64,000 nucleotides of DNA. Source: Emiliania huxleyi CCMP1516 (Eukaryota > Haptophyta > Isochrysidales > Noelaerhabdaceae). The notes beneath the pieces were generated by a model that was given only the letters and a program-made list of their open reading frames with translations, searched no databases and was not told the origin of the DNA. Where the stretch lies: the NCBI RefSeq assembly GCF_000372725.1, contig NW_005195801.1:451352-515351 (forward strand), written 5' to 3'. The first letter of the stretch is position 1; each line of letters opens with the position of its first letter. The translations under genes and the position numbers were made by a program. Shown piece by piece: positions 31,156 to 42,182 of this stretch.

Positions 31156-33202
31156 GGTGGTCACCCCTTCATCCAGCAGCGCTCGGCGCCGGCGGTCCCG
31201 TGCTCTCCAAACAAACTGTGCACAGGACCCCTACTCTCAGGGGTCGTGATCTGTGCGTACCTGTCTCTGTCTCTCGGTCTGCGGTAAGTACGGGTCTGGT
31301 CCGTCTGGTAAGGGACCTTCTTTGCCCTATTATTTTGTATACAGGGAAAACATTTTTCTTGAAAAACTGCTAAACGGCAACGCGCACAGTTTTATAAAAT
31401 AATAAAAGTTTTCCCATTTCCGAAAACGGTAAGAGGACGCGGGAAATACCTCCAAATAACACAATATGAGAAAATAACTCGAGGTGCAGGGGCGCTCACC
31501 ACCGTCCACGGTTCAGAGGCTCGGATGTTCTCTTCTCCTTAGACGAGCTTAGTCGCGACCCCGCGACGCCGAGGAAGAAATAACGCACTTTCTTTTCGTT
31601 GGACGTTGCATTCTGAGTGCATCCTTTCAGTGTGCCGCCTGTGTTAGTGCCAGCACGTGCCAGTCGCAGTCCGCGCCTGTGTCGAGCCTGTCTGCTGTGT
31701 GAGAGAGTTGCTTGGGGGCACTTGGAGCACTTGGAGTGCAGTCAGTAACCTCACATCCAGGGCCGGGGAGCTAAGAAGCGCACCCATTGGGTTAGTTAAA
31801 TTCTTCAGCAGCGTGGAATTTTGTTATCCCCCCCGCCCCATATGAACACACCAGAAGAGGGAGGGCGAGACGATCGAGGGGTCCCGTACCATGCGGAATC
31901 ATCCCAGTGCCGAACAGCGCAACAGTTAAATTCGCGCGACCAAAATAGGAGCGTCATTTTGTACCCCCTTTTCCCCTACTTCGTGGGGACCCCCCCGCCG
32001 GTCGGATACACCGTCGCAGGTGGTCTGCCCCCGAGGTGGACCGGACCCCCCCTCCGGTCGGTCGCTCTCTCGGCGACGGGAGATGTGACGACCAACCCCC
32101 CCCCCCCCCCTCGGTCGGTCGGTGTCCTTGCCGTGAGCCCCCTCAAACGCTCTCCCTCCTTCTCTCGCGAACCGCCACGGGCGGTTCAAAATCGCCGCCC
32201 GGTTTTCACTAACTATGAAAACTAGTTACGCAGCCAAGCGCCAAGGAGACTTCTTCGCCGAGGCCCCCGCGAGCGAGCCCGACTCCACACACACTCGAGA
32301 CACACATATGTGGAGTATCCACGCAGTCGCAGGCCTGATCCTGCTTGCCGTCGCTTTGTACCTCGAGGTACAAGCTCTGGCAGCGCTCCAATTCTCCACA
32401 GTAACGCGCGCATCGTCCCTTCCCTCCCTCCAGGAGTTCTACTGCATGCTGGGCCCGTGGGCGCGCGGCCGGCAGAAGGAGGTGCTGGCCGCGCTCAAGC
32501 GGCTCGTACAGCGTGTCGCCGGCGAAGCTAATCGGACGACGACGACCAGAGCGTGCTCATGGACGACGGCTCGTGTTGCGATCCAATCCTGAGCGTCTCG
32601 AGCTCAACTCGTCGGACGACGAGGATTGATTAATAGGCGGGGAGAGGGCGCTTGGTGTCGCTCGAGTAGAGAACTAATTTATTCACAGCTGCGGCGAGGG
32701 TGTGCGGTGTGACCCTCGAGCCAACCCGACCCGCGACCGACCCCCCCCCCCCCACCCCCACCCCCCCCCCCTCGGTCTGCGGACTGCGCATCTGCGCTCC
32801 GACCGACCGGACCCCCCCTCCGGTCTGCGGTCTTCCGCGGCCGCCGAGCGGACCCCCCCCTGCGGTCGGTCGGTCTGCGCTGGGCGCTCAAACCGCGAAC
32901 TCGGCCTGTTCACTACAAGCCTTCATAAAATTCACCCTCGGGTATGTATGTGTTTCTCTCTCTCGGGTACGTACTTTTAGCTTACTGGGAGACAAGGGAG
33001 GGAGAGGGAGGCGCGATTTCTAGGCCCTTGGGGGCCCTCTCTCTCTCGGGTATGTTCGTAAGAGCTACATACACTGGAGAGAGAGAGACCTCTCTCTTTT
33101 CTCCCAGTAAGCTATAAGTACGTACGTACACTGGAAATTCGTTTTCGACTAGCGGACGTCCTCTTCATCTCTCTCTGCCCCCGCCCCGCGTGTTTGGTTC
33201 CC
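31156..33202. other. Repeat-rich gap
   Basis: Contains R2 (31719-31785), a partial R4 copy (31843-31930) and two C-run blocks with 'ccggaccccccctccggtc' (31985-32130 and 32735-32890). A short ORF lies at 32215-32592 with one hydrophobic segment (HAVAGLILLAVALYLEVQAL) that I cannot support as a gene. The inverted-repeat element 32967-33125 closes the gap. Confidence 0.5.
32967..33125. mobile_element. MITE-like element with 26-bp inverted arms
   Basis: Left arm 32967-32992 and right arm 33100-33125 (gtacgtactt and agcttactgggaga) are complementary with one mismatch. A diverged relative lies at 46736-46810, sharing 'ttctcccagtaagctataag'. It ends about 77 bp before the oxygenase start codon. 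Confidence 0.7.
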
Positions 33203-34671
33203 ATGCAGAGCGTGCCGGAAGACCAGGACCTCGACTACGAGTACGGCACGGATCTTCGTCCAGGCACGCCGCGACGCGAGGTCCCAATCTTGGACTTGAA
33301 CGACCTGCACTCGGCCGATCCGGAGACCCAAGCGGCTGCCCTCGCCGAGCTGGACCGAGGCTTCCGCAGGTTTGGCGTTGTGTATGTCAAGAACTCAGGC
33401 TTGACGAGCGAAGATCTGGAGGACTTCTACCGAGTCTTTTTGGCCTTCACGGACCTCCCGCGAGAAGTCAAGGAGAAGGTCTCCGGCAGCGACGTCTGGT
33501 TCCAGCGCGGCTGGATGCCGCCATCGACGGAGAGGAGTGGTGGCACAGCAAAGCACATGGAGGCCTACTTTGCAGCCACGAGCGATGCGGACCCCCGCAC
33601 GCAAGCCATGTTCCCGCAGATCCAGGCGCCGAACCGCTGGCCCGACGGCTGGCCGCGGTCGGACGAGCTGCGTGAGAAGCAGCTCGCGATCAGCCGGGCA
33701 CTACAGCGGGTCGCCGTTATGTTGCTGAGAGGTGCGTGCCATCCCTTCGCTGCCCCAGGATTTACCAGTCACACCACCCATGGTTGATGTACTCAGGGGT
33801 CGCCTTGAGGCTGGGCTTGCCGCCCTTTGCATTGGAGACGCTCGCCTACGGCGGGCCACACGTGACGCAATCGACTCGTCACCTGCCCATTCCCGCGCCC
33901 AGCGGCGAGGAGCAAGCGGTGTGGTGCGAGGAGCACACCGACTACAACATGCTCTCAATCATCCCCGGCGCTCGCTTCTTCCAACCGGGTGAGATCAAGG
34001 AGTTTTGTCCCCCACCGCTGGATGGAGGAATCCTGCCTCCTGCGGGTCTCTACCACCGCGGGCGCCCAAGCCAAAGGCACCCAGAGGGCGAGATGCTGCG
34101 TGGCAAGCCGCCAGAGGGCTGCATCTCTGCACAGGTTGGTCAGAGCCTCGAGGTGTTGACGGGCGGCCGCTACCTGGCGACGCCCTTCATGATAAAGGCG
34201 ATCACTGGGTACGAGCGCTGCTCCGTGCAGCACTTTTGCCACGTAAGATTAACGGAAACGCTCTTTCCGCTGCCCGAGCTCGCCGACGATGCTGCCGTCC
34301 GAACCTACTCACCCCCCGTTCTCGCTGGGACCTACAGCACGATGAACTTGGTCGATATTGGGCTGGCACCCAGCACAGCACTCGGCCTTGAGGGGCGGAG
34401 CGACAACCGAGCTCACTCGACAAAGAACGCTCATGCCGTGCCCGAGAAATGGAGCGAGACTCCATGTCCAGAGATCGCAGAAATTGAGGTGGTGACGGCC
34501 TTGCCGACAACAGGGCCTTCCACTGGGACGCCAGCCCCCCTGCCCCTGCCCCCCTTTACACGTAGCAGCGACGTGGCACCACGGGCACAGTACCCCAGCT
34601 CCGCGCCACTGCCAAGGCGTCGAGTGCCGCCGCCGCTGCTCGTTGAGCGCGGCGCACGAGGCAGCATGTAG
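33203..34671 (+). CDS. 2-oxoglutarate/Fe(II)-dependent oxygenase (IPNS-like)
   Basis: Exon 1 33203-33731; 65-nt GT-AG intron; exon 2 33797-34671. N-terminal EVPILDLNDLHS, then FRRFGVVYVKNSGL and WFQRGWMPPSTE match the DIOX-N region. The catalytic half has EEHTDYNMLSIIPG (the H-x-D iron ligands), GCISAQVGQSLEVLTGGRYL and CSVQHFCHV. The segment FFQPGEIKEFCPPPLDG may hold an in-frame intron, because the usual short loop there is expanded. The substrate cannot be told; relatives act on hormones, antibiotics, alkaloids or amino acids. The Ser/Pro-rich C-terminal tail after GTYSTMNLVDIG lies outside the family fold. Confidence 0.8.
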
Positions 34672-34809
34672 GTCGGTGGGAGCCAGTTCCAAGCCCTCCT
34701 GGGCCAAACTCTGCACGATATACAGCACACACGACCCACAACACACAAACACCACTCACACCATTCACAAAATATGGTAATATGTTATTAAATTAAAAAG
34801 GATGACCGG

Positions 34810-36096
34810 CTAGACCTTACCGCTGAACGTCATGCCCGCTCCCGCCCCGACACCCTCCCCAGAGGGGACAGCGACAGCGTCGTCGGACTCCAGCGTAGAG
34901 CTCTTGTCCCCACCCCTTCGTCTCAGCCTCGCCCTTTGCCACAGCCACCATGCCACCGCGGCAAGCAGGATGGTGGCGAAGGCGGCTATAGCCGCAACGC
35001 CGATTTTGATGAACCGCTTCCCGATGGCGCCGATGGCGCTGCCCGCCTGCTCGAGGTCATTCGCACAGCCGGCGCAAGGCGGCGAAGGCGAGATCGACGG
35101 CGGCGGGGAGGGTGGTGGCGGCCGGCTCGGAGGCGGCGGTGGTGGGGTTGGGGACGACAAGGGGGGTGGGTCCGGCGACGGGGTCGTGTCGTTGCTCGGG
35201 CAACCGTCGCATCCGGGACAGGCCTCATTCCAAGTGCCACAAACGCCGACCGGGCCGGGCGACGGCGTCGGCGACGGCGACGGCGTTGGAGAAGCAGGGT
35301 CGGGAGCGGTGCCGCCGGTGAGCTTGCTGAGGTAGCCCTCGTAGTTGGCCCTGCGCACCGCCGCGCCGGAGCCCGTCCAAGTGCCGGGGAAGGGCGCGCT
35401 GCAACCGCTCTTGATGCAGTTCATCGCCGTGTCGATGCGGTGATCCTGCAGATAGTAGGGCGAGACGCTCATCATCCAGTAGGCGAGCGAGCCGGCCCAG
35501 AAGGTCTGGCCGTCGTTGCAGATCGAGTCGGGGTCGGCGCAGATGTCGATCTCGAGCCCAATCTCACGGAGCAGGGTGTTGGCCTTGGCGTAGTTGCAGT
35601 TCCAGGTCAGCTGCAGCGCGCCCTTGCCGTACCAGCAGCTGTCGCCACTGTGCGGCCGCCCGTCCCAGTCCACGCACGTCACCTGCCCCGACGTGCCGCA
35701 CGCGTCGGCGGGTAGCGAGCCCGTCTTGTCGAAGTTGTCTGTTGTCGGCACCGGCACTTGATAGCACTTCCCCCAGAGGGCGTCGCGGTAGTCCTCCGCG
35801 TTGCCGCCCGAGCAGACGCCCTGGCATGGGTTGATGTACTCCGCACAGGCCACGAAGTCTGCCGACTCCTGCGCGGCATTGCCGAGGAAGGCGGCGAGCG
35901 TGAGAAGGTTGTTGCCGGCGTCGGCCTCCGCAAGGAAGGGGATGGCGGCGAAACGTGCGTTCCACGCGACGACCACCTCGCAGAAGTCCTCCCACGTCGC
36001 TCGGCTCGACCCGAGGAGTAAATCCGCGTCCGGGTTGATCCCCTGCTGTTGGATGGCGGAGTGAATGCTGAGGCTGCTGCAGGCGTCGGAGGACAT
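34810..36096 (-). CDS. GH19 family chitinase-like protein with C-terminal membrane anchor
   Basis: Single exon, ATG 36096, 428 aa. The catalytic region has LAAFLGNAAQESADF (with the family Glu), CWYGKGALQLTWNCNYAKAN and FWAGSLAYWMMS, with paired cysteines typical of plant-type GH19. A proline/serine linker follows (SPTPSPSPTPSPGP, then PPPSPPPS), then a membrane helix (KIGVAAIAAFATILLAAVAW) and a cytosolic tail. No convincing signal peptide precedes the domain, so an upstream exon may be missing. It probably acts on chitin or peptidoglycan-like glycans at the cell surface. Confidence 0.8.
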   Translation of the reverse strand: MSSDACSSLSIHSAIQQQGINPDADLLLGSSRATWEDFCEVVVAWNARFAAIPFLAEADAGNNLLTLAAFLGNAAQESADFVACAEYINPCQGVCSGGNAEDYRDALWGKCYQVPVPTTDNFDKTGSLPADACGTSGQVTCVDWDGRPHSGDSCWYGKGALQLTWNCNYAKANTLLREIGLEIDICADPDSICNDGQTFWAGSLAYWMMSVSPYYLQDHRIDTAMNCIKSGCSAPFPGTWTGSGAAVRRANYEGYLSKLTGGTAPDPASPTPSPSPTPSPGPVGVCGTWNEACPGCDGCPSNDTTPSPDPPPLSSPTPPPPPPSRPPPPSPPPSISPSPPCAGCANDLEQAGSAIGAIGKRFIKIGVAAIAAFATILLAAVAWWLWQRARLRRRGGDKSSTLESDDAVAVPSGEGVGAGAGMTFSGKV

Positions 36097-36311
36097 GGGG
36101 ACAGCAGACGGTGACTGGCGATGCGGGGGACCCTTGGCCTGTGGTGCCCTGGCTTCAAAGAGGGGCGCGGAGAGGGCGGCTTCAGCTGGCTAAAAGAAAA
36201 AACACTTCTTCGTGCTTACGCACTCTTCACACTCCTCTCCTTCAAATCCCTGTGTGGTGGCGGCGTGCCGTTCTCCCATCCCTCCCTTGGGTTGTGTGTT
36301 TTCTTTCTTTC

Positions 36312-36394
<83 letters not shown>

Positions 36395-36399
36395 GCACG

Positions 36400-36471
<72 letters not shown>

Positions 36472-37169
36472 CACACACACGTCCCAGCTCCCCAGAAATC
36501 CCGTGCGAGGAGCCGTGCAGTGCCTAGATAAGTCTGTGTGCTGTGTGGTGCACGCCCTCCGAGCGGGGCGGGGTCTGCCCGTCGGGTTGCTGCCCTAATC
36601 CCACCAGGGGTCATCTTATTTATTTATTTACAGGGGCTCTCACAGCAGTCCTCGTTTTCGACTTTGGCCGCCCCGCCTCGGCCAGGTGCGTGGTCCCCGA
36701 CCCAAAACTCTTCGCCGGCCCCAACCAGCTCGACCGACTCGACCGCCAACCGGCTGGGTTTGGCCGGCGGCGCGACGCGTGGCCTGTGCTGCGGCCATCT
36801 CGGACGTTCAAGCGGCGCCAGCCAGCGGCTCGGCCGCGCATCCTTCACACACACACGCCGCCACGACCGGGATGAGAGACCCCGGTCGGTGTCGAGCCAT
36901 GGATGGTGTCTTGGTGTGAGCTGCATGTGCGGGGCGGCTGTGGCCGCAGCAGGTCCGCCAGACGGGCGACAAAGCTTGCCGTCGGTGTGCTGTCGTGGGC
37001 GGTGCCCGAGACCGCGCAGAGAAGCCGAGCGAGTGCAGTGGTGAGCCAGAGGCTACCTGGGTCACCAAGTGGTGGCCCTTGCCCCATTCTGAGAGTGATT
37101 CACACACGGATATTCTTCATGTATTTTAATATCAATGTGTGTTAACGCTCAGCGCTATCGTACGTCAAT
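36097..37169. other. Microsatellite and repeat gap
   Basis: Holds an inverted partial R3 (36237-36312) and a (CA)n/(CGCA)n microsatellite (36315-36480). At 36600-37140 there is ordinary-looking sequence with short ORFs but no recognised exon. Confidence 0.55.
36315..36480 (+). repeat. (CA)n and (CGCA)n microsatellite
   Basis: About 76 bp of CA, then alternating CGCA and CA blocks. It gives spurious Thr-His and Cys-Val frames. Confidence 0.98.
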
Positions 37170-38045
37170 AACAAGGTCTGTGTGTGAAGGATCTCTAGAT
37201 CCTTCGGCACCTCCCTCCCGACAAGACGGTGTCCCACGCTCGCGTCGTCGACGCTGCGCTCACCCGTGCCGCTGAGGCGTGCGGCTACGAGGGCGTGCTC
37301 GGCGACGTCATCACCGCGCGGCGGGCTCGCCTGCCTGCGCGGATGCGCGGCCTCGGCCTGCGCTCGCTCGAGGAGGTGGCGCCGGCTGCGTTCTGCGCCT
37401 GCTTTGTCGAGGCGGCCGAGAGGTTCCTCGACAGGTCGACGCCCGGCGGCGGCAGAGAGCGCGGCTTCTTCCAGATGCTCGCTCCGCTCTTCGGCCACGG
37501 CGCCTTCGAGTTGCCGTACCCGAACAGCCCTCGCCTCTCGCGCTTCCTCTCGGGCTGCACCACCAACGTCAACCCGCTCGGCGCGCAGCTGGGGCAGCTG
37601 ACGCCGACGGGCGAGTCCTTCAAGAAGGCGTGGGAGGGCATGCAGCGAGAGGTCCGCGGCGAGGGCGTGGCGGGACCTCTCGATGTCCGGGCTCCCGAGG
37701 CTGGCAACGGGCGGGCCGGCAGCGCTGGGCTACAGCGGCAGCTGACGCAGCAGCGGGAGCAGGTCAAGCGCAACCAGCTCAGCCGCAGCATCCTCGGGCT
37801 GCCGCACGGCGACACGCGGCGGGAGGCGTGGCTGGCCGTCGACTCGTTCTCGTCCGCGTGGGTGAGCTCATGGCCCTCGGCTCAGAACCGGTGCGAGGCG
37901 CGCGAGTTCCGCGAGATCTTCTGCACCTACCTCGGCCGGGAGAGCCCAGCCGTGCGCGCGCTCGTGGGCAAGAGCATCGCCTGCTCCGGCCGCGGCCCTC
38001 CTCGAGTCTGCGATGCCTTTGGCGTCCAGCTTGAGCACCGGCGGC
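37170..38045 (+). mobile_element. 3' fragment of a non-LTR retrotransposon polyprotein
   Basis: The plus frame reads LPARMRGLGLRSLEEVAPAA, FCACFVEAAERFLDRS, SRSILGLPHGDTRREAWLAV and REIFCTYLGRESPAVRALVG, then CSGRGPPRVCDAFG. This is the post-RT region of protist retroelements (polymerase C-terminus up to the zinc-binding end). The 5' part with the RT core is absent, so it is a 5'-truncated insertion. It overlaps antisense with the end of the next gene. Confidence 0.6.
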
Positions 38046-39087
38046 ACGCAAGGCAGATGCCGGCGAGAGCAACTGTCGCGACCGCGGCCCCGACGAGCGT
38101 CGCTATGCTCGTTTTGGCCTCAATCGGGTCCAGACCCTCGCCAGAGGGGGACAGCGGCGGCGGGGGCGGACTGGGTGGCGGCAGAGGCGGCGGAGGAGGA
38201 GGCGGAGGTCGGGGTGGCCGTGGGGGTGGCCTCGGTGGTGGATTGGGCATCGGCGGCGGCGGTGGCGGCAGCGGCGGCGGAGGATGAAAGCGCATGCCGC
38301 AGTCAGTGCAGTCATGGCCCAGCGCGCACGCCTGCGTCTGGGCGCCGGGCCCGCCATCATCACAGACGCCGTCGCCCTCGCGATCGCTGACTTCTTCGCT
38401 TGGGCAGTCGATGCCGCTCGGGTCGGCTGCGCAGCCCTTCGGGTGGCAATCGTCGTAGCACAAGTCTGGCATCGGCGGCGGGCTCGGTGGACTGGGCGGT
38501 GGTGGCGCCGGAGACGGCGGCGGCGGCGGCGGTGGCATTGGCAGCGGCGGTGGTGGCGGCGGAGAGGGCGGCGGCGGCGGCGACGGTGGCGAGGGAGGCG
38601 GGGATGGCGGTGGTGGCAGGGCTGGAGGCAAGGGTGGAGGAGGCGGGTGCGGTGGAGACGGAGGCGAGGGCGGATGCGGCGGCGAGGGCGGGAATGACGG
38701 CGGTGGATCCGGTGGGGCTGGTGGCGAGGGAGGTGACGCGAATGAGCAGACGTGGCGCGATGCGACACAGCGCGAGACCCCCGTTTCGGAGTACTGGGGG
38801 CCGAGCCACACGCACTTCCTGATCCTGTGCATGCCTGTTTCATCGGCTGCGTAAAAGTGCTCGCACGTCTCCTCATTGAGCACTTTGCAGCCCTTCCACT
38901 TCCACTCCCGTATGCCCTTTGGGCACGCGGCGCAGCTGATGTCGCAATGGAATGGCGGCGGAGACATGGGCGGGGCAGGGGGGGTCGGCGGGGGCCGTGG
39001 AGGAGGGCGAGGAGGGCTTGGCGGTGGGTGCGGGAATGGCGGCGGCGGCATGGCCGCCGCCCCGGCCACCAGCGACAGCAGCGCCAT
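37927..39087 (-). CDS. Proline-rich, cysteine-containing surface protein with signal peptide and membrane helix
   Basis: ATG 39087, 386 aa. A short signal peptide (MALLSLVAGAAA) leads into PPPSPP tracts alternating with two Cys-rich modules (CDISCAACPKGIREWKWKGC, and CYDDCHPKGCAADPSGIDCP up to CALGHDCTDCGM). Then comes a membrane helix (ATLVGAAVATVALAGICLAC). The last about 40 residues (RRCSSWTPKASQTRGG and on) are read antisense through the retroelement fragment, so the native tail is probably replaced. The architecture fits a cell-wall or scale-linked glycoprotein; function unknown. Confidence 0.7.
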   Translation of the reverse strand: MALLSLVAGAAAMPPPPFPHPPPSPPRPPPRPPPTPPAPPMSPPPFHCDISCAACPKGIREWKWKGCKVLNEETCEHFYAADETGMHRIRKCVWLGPQYSETGVSRCVASRHVCSFASPPSPPAPPDPPPSFPPSPPHPPSPPSPPHPPPPPLPPALPPPPSPPPSPPSPPPPPSPPPPPPLPMPPPPPPPSPAPPPPSPPSPPPMPDLCYDDCHPKGCAADPSGIDCPSEEVSDREGDGVCDDGGPGAQTQACALGHDCTDCGMRFHPPPPLPPPPPPMPNPPPRPPPRPPRPPPPPPPPLPPPSPPPPPLSPSGEGLDPIEAKTSIATLVGAAVATVALAGICLACRRCSSWTPKASQTRGGPRPEQAMLLPTSARTAGLSRPR

Positions 39088-39494
39088 GCCGAAGAGCCGA
39101 AGAGACTAGATGCGGCGGGCGGGTGCGGCGGGCGCCTCGGCTCCACAGTCGCTCGCATGAAGACATGTGATCTGGAGAGAAGTGTTTTTTGTCTGTAGCT
39201 CTTACGTAAAAGGTACATACCCGAAGGTGGACTGCTGACAGGGTTTGCGACGAGGAGCGACTCCGAGGGGTGTTTCGGGCTCGGTTTTCAATTCTTGCAT
39301 CTTGGTGGTGGTTGGTGTTGCGTGCGGCTCCCGGCGGCAACATCCACATCCGCTGCTGCTCCTCTGATATTGTGGGGGTCGGCACGTTATATCTGCTATC
39401 AACACTCTTACTTATCTCTTTCTTTCACACACACACTCACACACAAACCTCTAGACACAAACACAAAGACTCAAGCAAGAGTGAAGAGACAACA

Positions 39495-39546
<52 letters not shown>

Positions 39547-39862
39547 ACCACCACACCACACCAAACAAGAAGGAAGGAAGAGTTGGTCCCATGTGCATGT
39601 CCGTCTCCGTCTCTGCCCCACCCATCGGCCCCATAGCCCCACGGCATTCAAAGTGCAAGCACTGGCCCGGTGCACGTGGGTGAGCAGCCTGCCCCTCCCT
39701 CCCGACAAACCAGCTCCCGCACACACACAATCGCACTCTGGCCATCGAATGACTCCGAATGACTCACTGTGTGTGCTAAAACAGAATCTCCGCAGACAGC
39801 CAGGTACACGTCAAGCTGTGACAGGGACACGATGCCGCCGACTAGAGCGCCAACTGCGTCCA
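39088..39862. other. Gap with CA microsatellite and R1 tail
   Basis: (CA)n at 39497-39545 and the R1 tail at 39635-39685. No gene supported. Confidence 0.6.
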
Positions 39863-40156
39863 TCACTTGTCGCCGTGATCGATGACCGTATCCTCATCGA
39901 TGAACATCCCAGGAAGGAGGACCACAAACATAAAGGCGGCCATGACAGCCCACGCGACAAACATGGCTTCGCCCATGTCATCAACCTTGAAGGGCAGCTC
40001 AAACCAAAGGAACGACGTAAGAACAGTCGCGCTCGCGGCGAGCGCGTAGGGCAGGCGGTCAGAGAACTTGGGCGGCGTGTAACGCCGTGCCGCCGTGGCC
40101 TCCAGGGGTTCCGCAGCGTTAGAGACTCCCAGCTTTTCCGGCTTTCGAAGAGCCAT
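39863..40156 (-). CDS. Small membrane protein, 97 aa
   Basis: ATG 40156, single exon. The basic N-terminal 35 residues (RKPEKLG, then RRYTPPKFSDRLPYALAA) are followed by two hydrophobic stretches (ALAASATVLTSFLWF and FVAWAVMAAFMFVVLLPGMF) and an acidic end (DEDTVIDHGDK). It could be an organelle or ER two-pass protein. Family not recognised; codon use and a clean start favour a real gene. Confidence 0.5.
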   Translation of the reverse strand: MALRKPEKLGVSNAAEPLEATAARRYTPPKFSDRLPYALAASATVLTSFLWFELPFKVDDMGEAMFVAWAVMAAFMFVVLLPGMFIDEDTVIDHGDK

Positions 40157-40333
40157 ATAACCACGTGAGGGTGAGGCGAGTCGTGAAACGCCGCGGGCAG
40201 TCGTGAACGCCGTTCACAAGAGAAAATACCTGATGTGGGGCTTTGCGCTGGTCTGTGAGAGGTTGAGGTGCGAGTTCACATAAGAAACAAGAAGTTCACA
40301 TCTTCACAGAATCAATACACAACGAAACACTCT

Positions 40334-40335
<2 letters not shown>

Positions 40336-40402
<67 letters not shown>

Positions 40403-40490
40403 AGGGAGAGAGAGAGCGCGCGCGAGAGAGAGAGCGAGCGAGCGAGCGAGAGCGAGAGCGAGAGAGAAAGCGAGCGAGAGAGAGAGCCTG
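40336..40490 (+). repeat. (GA)n microsatellite
   Basis: About 60 bp of pure GA, then GAGC/GAGA interrupted repeats. It lies upstream of the minus-strand small protein and downstream of the next gene. Confidence 0.97.
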
Positions 40491-40601
40491 ACCGTATAAG
40501 AGAGCAAAAAGGGCTCTGAAACTGCTAATAAATGGTGATGCGAGAAGCGAGAGGAGGGGCAGGGCATTCGAGGACCACGGTCCACGCCAACGGCGACGCT
40601 A

Positions 40602-42182
40602 TCACGACTTTGTTGCCGCTGGGGCCGCTGCCTGGGCCGGTTTCTTTGCTGCAGTTGGTGCCGGCGATGGCGCCGCGCTGTTACTGTCTACTCCCGCCTT
40701 TGCCTTCGCCGCGCTGTGAGCTGACGTCGGTGCCGGCGCCGGCGCCGATTTCTTTGCGGCAGCTGCTGGTGCCGGCGACGGCGACGCGCTTTCCACCCTT
40801 GCCTTCGCCTCGCTGTACCTCTTCTGCCTGTGAGCGACAGCGTGGCGCAACTCAGTGGCGATAATACTTTAGAATCTGGGGCGCCTCCCTTGGGGTCCTC
40901 GCCTCGCGGGAAGCAGCGTCTTCTCGACGTACTTGCGACACGCGTCGTGCGTTTTAGTGGGGACGGATAAGCCACCATAGGACCCCGGCTGGTCGCTCGT
41001 GCCTTTCCCTCTCGGCTCGATCTCTTCGATCTTGTCACCCTCGGCGACGAACATGACCCACGCGCTGCTTAGCTTCTTGGCCCGGGCGTCCGCAGCATCT
41101 CTGTGGGCGAACCGTGACTCTCCTGGCGGATTGTTGATGAGCACGTACTCCTTCTTGGCAAGCTTGGCGAGAGTGACCTTCGCCTCTGCCGCTGCAGCCT
41201 CAGAGGCCCCTGGCGCCGCTGGCGTCGGTGGGGCCGCTGACGCCGCCACTGCTCGACCTGCTTTCTTGTTGAGTGCCTCCCCCTTGACCTGAAGCGCCTC
41301 CATCGTGAGCGCGTGAGCCTGCTCCATCATGGCGATCACATCCGCGTCGGTGAGGCCTCTGGTTTCCAAGCTCTTCATCTCTAGAAGAGCCTGAGTCGTG
41401 ATGTCGATTCTCTCGATGTCCTCCGCATTCTTCGACTTGAGTGCCTTCATCTGATTGGACGCGAGAAGCTTTAGTTGACGGATAACGTGATGGAAGACAT
41501 CGTCAGGAAACGGCTTGAACTCGGCGAGCGCGTACGTTACGAACTCGTGGCGCTGGACTGTGCTTACTGCGCCGTCCTTGCCTGCAACCTCTTTAAATTG
41601 CTGCTGCACCTCCTTGCCACCGTCCTCAGGCGGCAGGTACAGGGAGCTCCACGTGGAAAGGGTCACTGCGTCCTCCGCCCTCGGGTCGATCACGTCGTAC
41701 AGCTGCCCGAGCAACACCTCACGTTTCCCCGCCTGGAGCTTGCCCGGCTGTCCGGTCGGACAGAGCCGCATGGGCAGTGGGAGGACTCCGGGCGGCCTCT
41801 CTCCACTCCGAGCCAGGGCAACCGCCGCGCCAAAATCATTCTGCCGCGACGGCGCCGTGCTGCTGTGGCCCAAAGGCGCGCCACCGACGGCGGCACGAGT
41901 GACGAACCGAATGTTCTCAACGTTGATGTTGCTCGGGATGTCTGCAGCTTCCTTCGCTCGGACTCCGACGCCCACGTCAAACTGGATCGAGTAGCTGCCG
42001 TCTGCATTCTTTTCGAGGATAGTGCCTGGATGGAAGTCTTTTCCCCCAACATTGGCCATGACATGCGTGCCGGCCTTCAGCTTACCTTGCGCTTCCGCCT
42101 CTGCACCCCCCAGCACATGCTCGACCACCTTCTTCAGGGGCATCGGTCGGTTGTGGAGTGGACGGCCGCGGCGCCAACGCAT
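40602..42182 (-). CDS. Uncharacterised protein with SH3/Tudor-like N-terminus and Ala/Lys-rich tail
   Basis: Exon 1 42182-40903; GC-AG intron; exon 2 40827-40602, 1506 nt (501 aa). Near the N-terminus KAGTHVMANVGGKDFHPGTI, then LEKNADGSYSIQFDVG resembles small beta-barrel readers. The middle is helical (VFHHVIRQLKLLASNQMKAL and VIAMMEQAHALTMEALQV). RFAHRDAADARAKKLSSAWV follows. The tail (SPSPAPAAAAKKSAPAPAPT) is histone-H1-like in composition. Family not recognised. Without the intron the frame would stop at 40869. Confidence 0.55.

Noticed and set aside
38103..39218. Long His/Arg-rich minus ORF
   Set aside because: Frame-shifted shadow of the proline-rich surface protein.
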